Assembly: GCA_000174895.1 (NCBI GenBank)
Contig: ACOK01000083.1
Coordinates: 1-37,083, forward strand
Direction: 5' to 3'
From: Ruminococcus flavefaciens FD-1
Lineage (GTDB): Bacteria; Bacillota; Clostridia; Oscillospirales; Ruminococcaceae
Length of the DNA stretch: 37,083 nt
Shown: one piece after another, positions 34,103 through 37,083 of the stretch
How positions within the stretch are numbered: position 1 is the stretch's first letter
Layout: every line of letters begins with the position of its first letter
Position numbers and translations under genes: made by a program
The notes under the pieces: model-generated
Seen by the model: the letters and a program-made list of their open reading frames with translations, nothing else
The model's database searches: none
What the model was told of the DNA's origin: nothing

Positions 34103-34732
34103 ATGAGTCAGAACAATGAAACAAACACTCAAATCACTGAGAATAATAATACAAACGCAGAAAGCGACGTCACAGTCACTGTAAATAATAAAGAGAAATT
34201 TAAAAATAAGCTTTGGTATAGCATTGATCTGGGACTATTTTTATCTGGAATACTTCTCCTTCTGCTTTATAAATTAGATACAAAGGAAGTTGAGATACGA
34301 GGATTTATAGGCCTTTCCATGATATTTGCTTCATATTATGCTCTTCCTTTTATTGATAAGGAGAAAAAAGAAAAGTATTCAATGATCTTTTCTTGGCATT
34401 TTGTAGTTTTTGTAGCTACATTTATAATCGCTTATATTTCTTTAAATATATATGTCAAAAATCCTAATGGTGCGATATGGTGGAAAGAAATACTAGCTGC
34501 TCTTGGAATTCTTTTTGTAGTATCCTATATATCTTATTTACTTATCAATTTCATAAGAGCATTTTATTTGCTCATAACTAAACTTATTTCATTTCTATTA
34601 AATTCAAATGTTGAAAGCAAATATAAAAATGCAAAAAAGATTATAGAAAAGATAACTGCCTTTATAGTAACATTAACTGCTATGGCTGCAAGTATAACAG
34701 CTTTAATTGCTTCGTTGAAAAACATAACATAA
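34103..34732 (+). CDS. Small membrane protein of unknown function
   Basis: The product is 209 residues, very AT-rich in codon use. The N-terminus is polar and Asn/Thr-rich (about 1-35). Four strong hydrophobic segments follow (about 40-58, 66-85, 93-113, 123-150) and a fifth near the C-terminus (185-205). A GGAGAA site precedes the ATG. It lies between hsdS and the recombinase, where extra genes are often captured. I do not recognise it. Its position suggests an accessory defence or passenger gene, but nothing in the sequence shows a function. Confidence 0.7.
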   Translation: MSQNNETNTQITENNNTNAESDVTVTVNNKEKFKNKLWYSIDLGLFLSGILLLLLYKLDTKEVEIRGFIGLSMIFASYYALPFIDKEKKEKYSMIFSWHFVVFVATFIIAYISLNIYVKNPNGAIWWKEILAALGILFVVSYISYLLINFIRAFYLLITKLISFLLNSNVESKYKNAKKIIEKITAFIVTLTAMAASITALIASLKNIT

Positions 34733-34781
34733 TATGAACATATGGTTGTAGAGATGTTGGTACAACGAAAGGAGTACCAAC

Positions 34782-35768
34782 ATGATAAACGAACTCATCG
34801 CAACCATAGAGCAGGCAATGCTCAAAAAGATTGACAACGCAGGGCTTCAGGCCCTGCACAAAGTACTTACTAATGCTTTTAAAAACGTTATAATCACTGC
34901 AGTAACCAACGCCAAGGAAGAGACTAATAACGACGAAATCCTGTCAGAGTTTCTTTCTGCAAAGCGTATTGAGGGGTGTTCGGAGAAGTCGCTGAACTAC
35001 TACAGCAAGACGATCACGGCAGCTCTTGACAGTATCGGCAAGGGTATCAAGCATATCACAACAGACGATCTGAGGGCTTATCTGACCGACTATCAGGCAG
35101 AAAAGAAGTCCAGCAAGGTCACTATGGATAATATCCGCCGTATCCTATCAAGCTTCTTCTCTTGGCTGGAGGACGAGGACTATATCATAAAAAGTCCCGT
35201 TCGTCGCATTCACAATGTCAAGACAAGCAAGACGATCAAGGAAACCTACACTGACGAAAACTTAGAACTGATGCGTGATAACTGCGTAGAATTGCGGGAT
35301 TTAGCGATGATTGATATGCTCGCTTCTACTGGTATGCGTGTGGGTGAAATGGTATTGCTGAACCGCAGCGACATTGATTTCAACGAGCGTGAGTGTGTGG
35401 TGGTCGGCAAGGGCGATAAGGAGCGTATGGTGTACTTCGATGCCCGTACCAAGCTCCATTTGCAAAGCTATCTTGCTTCACGGACGGACAGCGATTCTGC
35501 CTTGTTTGTGTCGCTACGATCTCCCCATAAGCGGTTGACGATAGGTGCTATTGAGCTGCGGTTGCGTGAAATGGGGCGAAAGCTCGGCATCAGCAAGGTA
35601 CACCCACACAAATTCAGGCGAACGCTTGCGACTATGGCTATCGACAAGGGTATGCCGATCGAACAACTACAAAGGTTGCTCGGTCATCAAAGAATAGATA
35701 CTACACTACAATATGCGATGGTGAAGCAGAGTAATGTGAAACTGGCGCATAGGAAATATATTGGATAG
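34782..35768 (+). CDS. Tyrosine recombinase (XerC/D-like)
   Basis: The product is 328 residues with AAAGGAG upstream. The N-terminal SAM-like core-binding domain (about 50-145) is followed by the catalytic domain: Arg in STGMRVGEM, Lys in VGKGDKERM, HPHKFRRT, LLGHQRIDTT and the nucleophile Tyr in LQYAMV. All active-site residues are present. It lies between two hsdS sequences in the same orientation. Such recombinases (PsrA/CreX-like) invert or exchange hsdS recognition domains in many Firmicutes and Bacteroidetes. It could instead be the island integrase, but the location favours hsdS shuffling. Confidence 0.9.
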   Translation: MINELIATIEQAMLKKIDNAGLQALHKVLTNAFKNVIITAVTNAKEETNNDEILSEFLSAKRIEGCSEKSLNYYSKTITAALDSIGKGIKHITTDDLRAYLTDYQAEKKSSKVTMDNIRRILSSFFSWLEDEDYIIKSPVRRIHNVKTSKTIKETYTDENLELMRDNCVELRDLAMIDMLASTGMRVGEMVLLNRSDIDFNERECVVVGKGDKERMVYFDARTKLHLQSYLASRTDSDSALFVSLRSPHKRLTIGAIELRLREMGRKLGISKVHPHKFRRTLATMAIDKGMPIEQLQRLLGHQRIDTTLQYAMVKQSNVKLAHRKYIG

Positions 35769-35780
35769 GACGGTAAGCCT

Positions 35781-36306
35781 ATGGAAAAAATTTTATTAGG
35801 GAGCATTGCTGATATTCAGACCGGACCGTTTGGAAGTCAGTTACATAAAGAGGATTATGTTCAGGACGGTACTCCTATTGTCACTGTGGAACATTTAGGA
35901 AATCGTGTGTTTACCGAGCAAAACTTGCCTATGGTTTCTGATGCTGATAAAGAGCGATTGAATAAATATGTATTAAGTGATGGCGATATTGTATTCAGTC
36001 GTGTCGGCTCGGTTGATAGATGCTCTTATGTAGACAGCAATCACTCAGGGTGGATGTTTTCAGGGCGTTGTTTGAGGGTACGCCCATATAATGCGATATA
36101 CCCTTTATATCTTTATTATTTCTTTTGTATGGAGAGTACAAAGCGGTTTGTTAGAAATATAGCGGTTGGAGCTACAATGCCGTCCATAAACACAAAGCTT
36201 ATGGGCGAAATAGAGGTTTCTGTACCAAGTATTGATACGCAGAAAAGAATTGCCGCTATTCTCTCCTCAATAGATGATAAAATAGAGCTTAATACTGCGA
36301 TAAACC
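35781..36306 (+). pseudogene. hsdS: Partial hsdS (one recognition domain), cut by IS110
   Basis: It starts 12 bases after the recombinase stop with a GGACGG-like site. One complete target recognition domain is present (GPFGSQLHKEDY, FSRVGSVDRC, GATMPSINTKLMGEIEV), then the conserved helix SIDDKIELNTAIN. After that the sequence changes abruptly and the frame ends at 36332 in unrelated residues. The full hsdS continues as NENLEQQA at this point. It may have served as a silent cassette for the recombinase. The rest may lie beyond the insertion, outside the window. Confidence 0.82.
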
Positions 36307-36323
36307 TGTTACTGTTTGTCAAG

Positions 36324-36414
36324 CCCTTTTAAAAATATTTTCATCATACTAGCTTTCAACACATGGGCATGACAATAAAGCCGAATAACAGTATCGTTTT
36401 TCGGCTTAAAAGGG
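36324..36414 (-). ncRNA. Folded non-coding end of the IS110 element
   Basis: CCCTTTTAA (36324-36332) pairs with TTAAAAGGG (36406-36414), enclosing AAGCCGAA (36378-36385) / TTCGGCTT (36400-36407); the two stems overlap by two bases, so only one can be complete at a time. It may be a transcription terminator or part of an element-encoded RNA. Confidence 0.35.
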
Positions 36415-36428
36415 AAAGATACAGCAGA

Positions 36429-37083
36429 TCAACAATAGACTTCCATTACTCTTGCGTAATAGATGCGCAGGAACTTGTTGAAACCTGCAATTTTAGCCAC
36501 ACGTTTTGGTTTTCCCTCATTTTCTTTTTTTATTATAAAGTCATAGACAGCAGAATCATCTGTTGGCTTGGTAACTTTCAAAGCGTGCATGATCTCATAA
36601 CCTATTTTGCGAAGCGATGCTGAGCCTCGTTTGGAGATATGACGGTTGGTTCCTACAAAAGATCCGGATTCATATGGTGGAGCATCAATTCCTGCAAAAG
36701 CCACCAGCGCACTGCCATTATGGAATCTCCTGACATCGCCAATCTCTGCTATCAGGCGTACAGAAAGCACTGTTCCCACGCCTTTCATCTCATTCACAAC
36801 AGAGTATTCAGGTAAAGCACTTGCAATTTCCTGCATTTGTGATATAATGAGAGATAAGGTTAGTTCGGCATCTCTGACGGACTTGACTGCTTGCAGTACC
36901 AGCATTTTGGTCGATGGGGTACTGGATTTCAGAGTGGGGATATTGTTCTTTGAAAGCTGATATATCGCTATCGCTTGACTTTCATTGTAACGGTATCCCT
37001 TTTTCTTAGACCATTTTTCATAGCTTGCAAGAAACTGCTCTTCACTTAATTTCTTGATATGTAAGGGCGAATTGCGCGTATCC
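36429..37083 (-). CDS. IS110-family transposase (5' end outside window)
   Basis: The frame is open from the right edge to a stop at 36429 (at least 217 residues). It includes KKLSEEQFLASYEKWSKKKG, then the Transposase_20 domain: EMKGVGTVLSVRLIAEIGD, RRFHNGSALVAFAGID, and YESGSFVGTNRHISKRGS. The conserved Ser in the SGS motif is the likely nucleophile, by analogy with the IS110 member IS621. The N-terminal RuvC-like (DEDD) domain is outside the window. It is a DNA transposase for RNA-guided recombination, by family knowledge. An ATG at 36905 is internal, not the true start. Confidence 0.88.
   Translation of the reverse strand, partial: DTRNSPLHIKKLSEEQFLASYEKWSKKKGYRYNESQAIAIYQLSKNNIPTLKSSTPSTKMLVLQAVKSVRDAELTLSLIISQMQEIASALPEYSVVNEMKGVGTVLSVRLIAEIGDVRRFHNGSALVAFAGIDAPPYESGSFVGTNRHISKRGSASLRKIGYEIMHALKVTKPTDDSAVYDFIIKKENEGKPKRVAKIAGFNKFLRIYYARVMEVYC

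Larger units (their letters stand above)
36307..37083 (-). mobile_element. IS110-family insertion sequence (partial, runs off the right edge)
   Basis: The boundary is where hsdS homology stops (about 36307, exact base uncertain). It includes a ~120-base non-coding end and most of the C-terminal part of the transposase. IS110 elements have no obvious long terminal inverted repeats and encode a guide (bridge) RNA in a non-coding end. Confidence 0.75.

Noticed and set aside
1..37083. CRISPR array
   Set aside because: No set of regularly spaced identical repeats was seen.

Overview
The window looks like a low-to-moderate GC Firmicute of the Ruminococcus group. Two secreted glycosidases end in Ruminococcus-type dockerins, genes have strong AGGAGG-type ribosome sites, and many promoters are near-consensus TTGNNN-17/18-TATAAT. 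It is a patchwork of accessory DNA with several decayed genes.

Left part (1-13.7 kb, AT-rich). A large helicase with helicase-associated (HA) repeats runs off the left edge on the minus strand. Next to it is a minus-strand operon (10171 to 2886): an HTH protein, a pseudokinase fused to a degenerate NTPase, an intact Ser/Thr kinase-STAND NTPase-TPR protein, and a DUF4241-like protein. It is driven by a clear promoter at 10203-10231. I do not recognise this combination as a described system. Beyond it lie a frameshifted zinc-ribbon/SDR gene on a consensus promoter, a striking tRNA-like RNA with a ~90-nt insertion where the variable loop should be, a DUF4314-like small protein and a lipoprotein.

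Middle part (13992-28138, visibly more GC-rich). This 14.1-kb block interrupts a HAD-hydrolase gene. The gene's 5' part is at 28652-28135 and its 3' part at 13996-13777, and removing the block rejoins the reading frame exactly. The block ends carry 15-bp imperfect inverted repeats (13 of 15 identical) beside a shared ACTTT. The C-terminal remnant of a large serine recombinase sits at the right end. Cargo: a small DUF6809-like protein, a 161-bp MITE, an HD-GYP protein, a histidine kinase/response regulator pair, two divergent SDR oxidoreductases with a candidate regulator-binding direct repeat, a GH43-dockerin gene, a GH44-dockerin gene broken by an in-frame TAA, and an AraC-type sugar sensor-regulator. 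It reads as a plant-polysaccharide cargo island now stranded without a working recombinase.

Right part (28.7-37 kb, AT-rich). A tRNA-Met 3' fragment (anticodon loop to CCA) marks the probable left border of a second island. That island carries the DarTG toxin-antitoxin pair and a type I restriction-modification locus: hsdM with a one-base frameshift, an intact hsdS, a membrane protein, a tyrosine recombinase, and a second partial hsdS cut by an IS110-family element that runs off the right edge.

All calls are by reading translations, motifs and base pairing. No database search was run.
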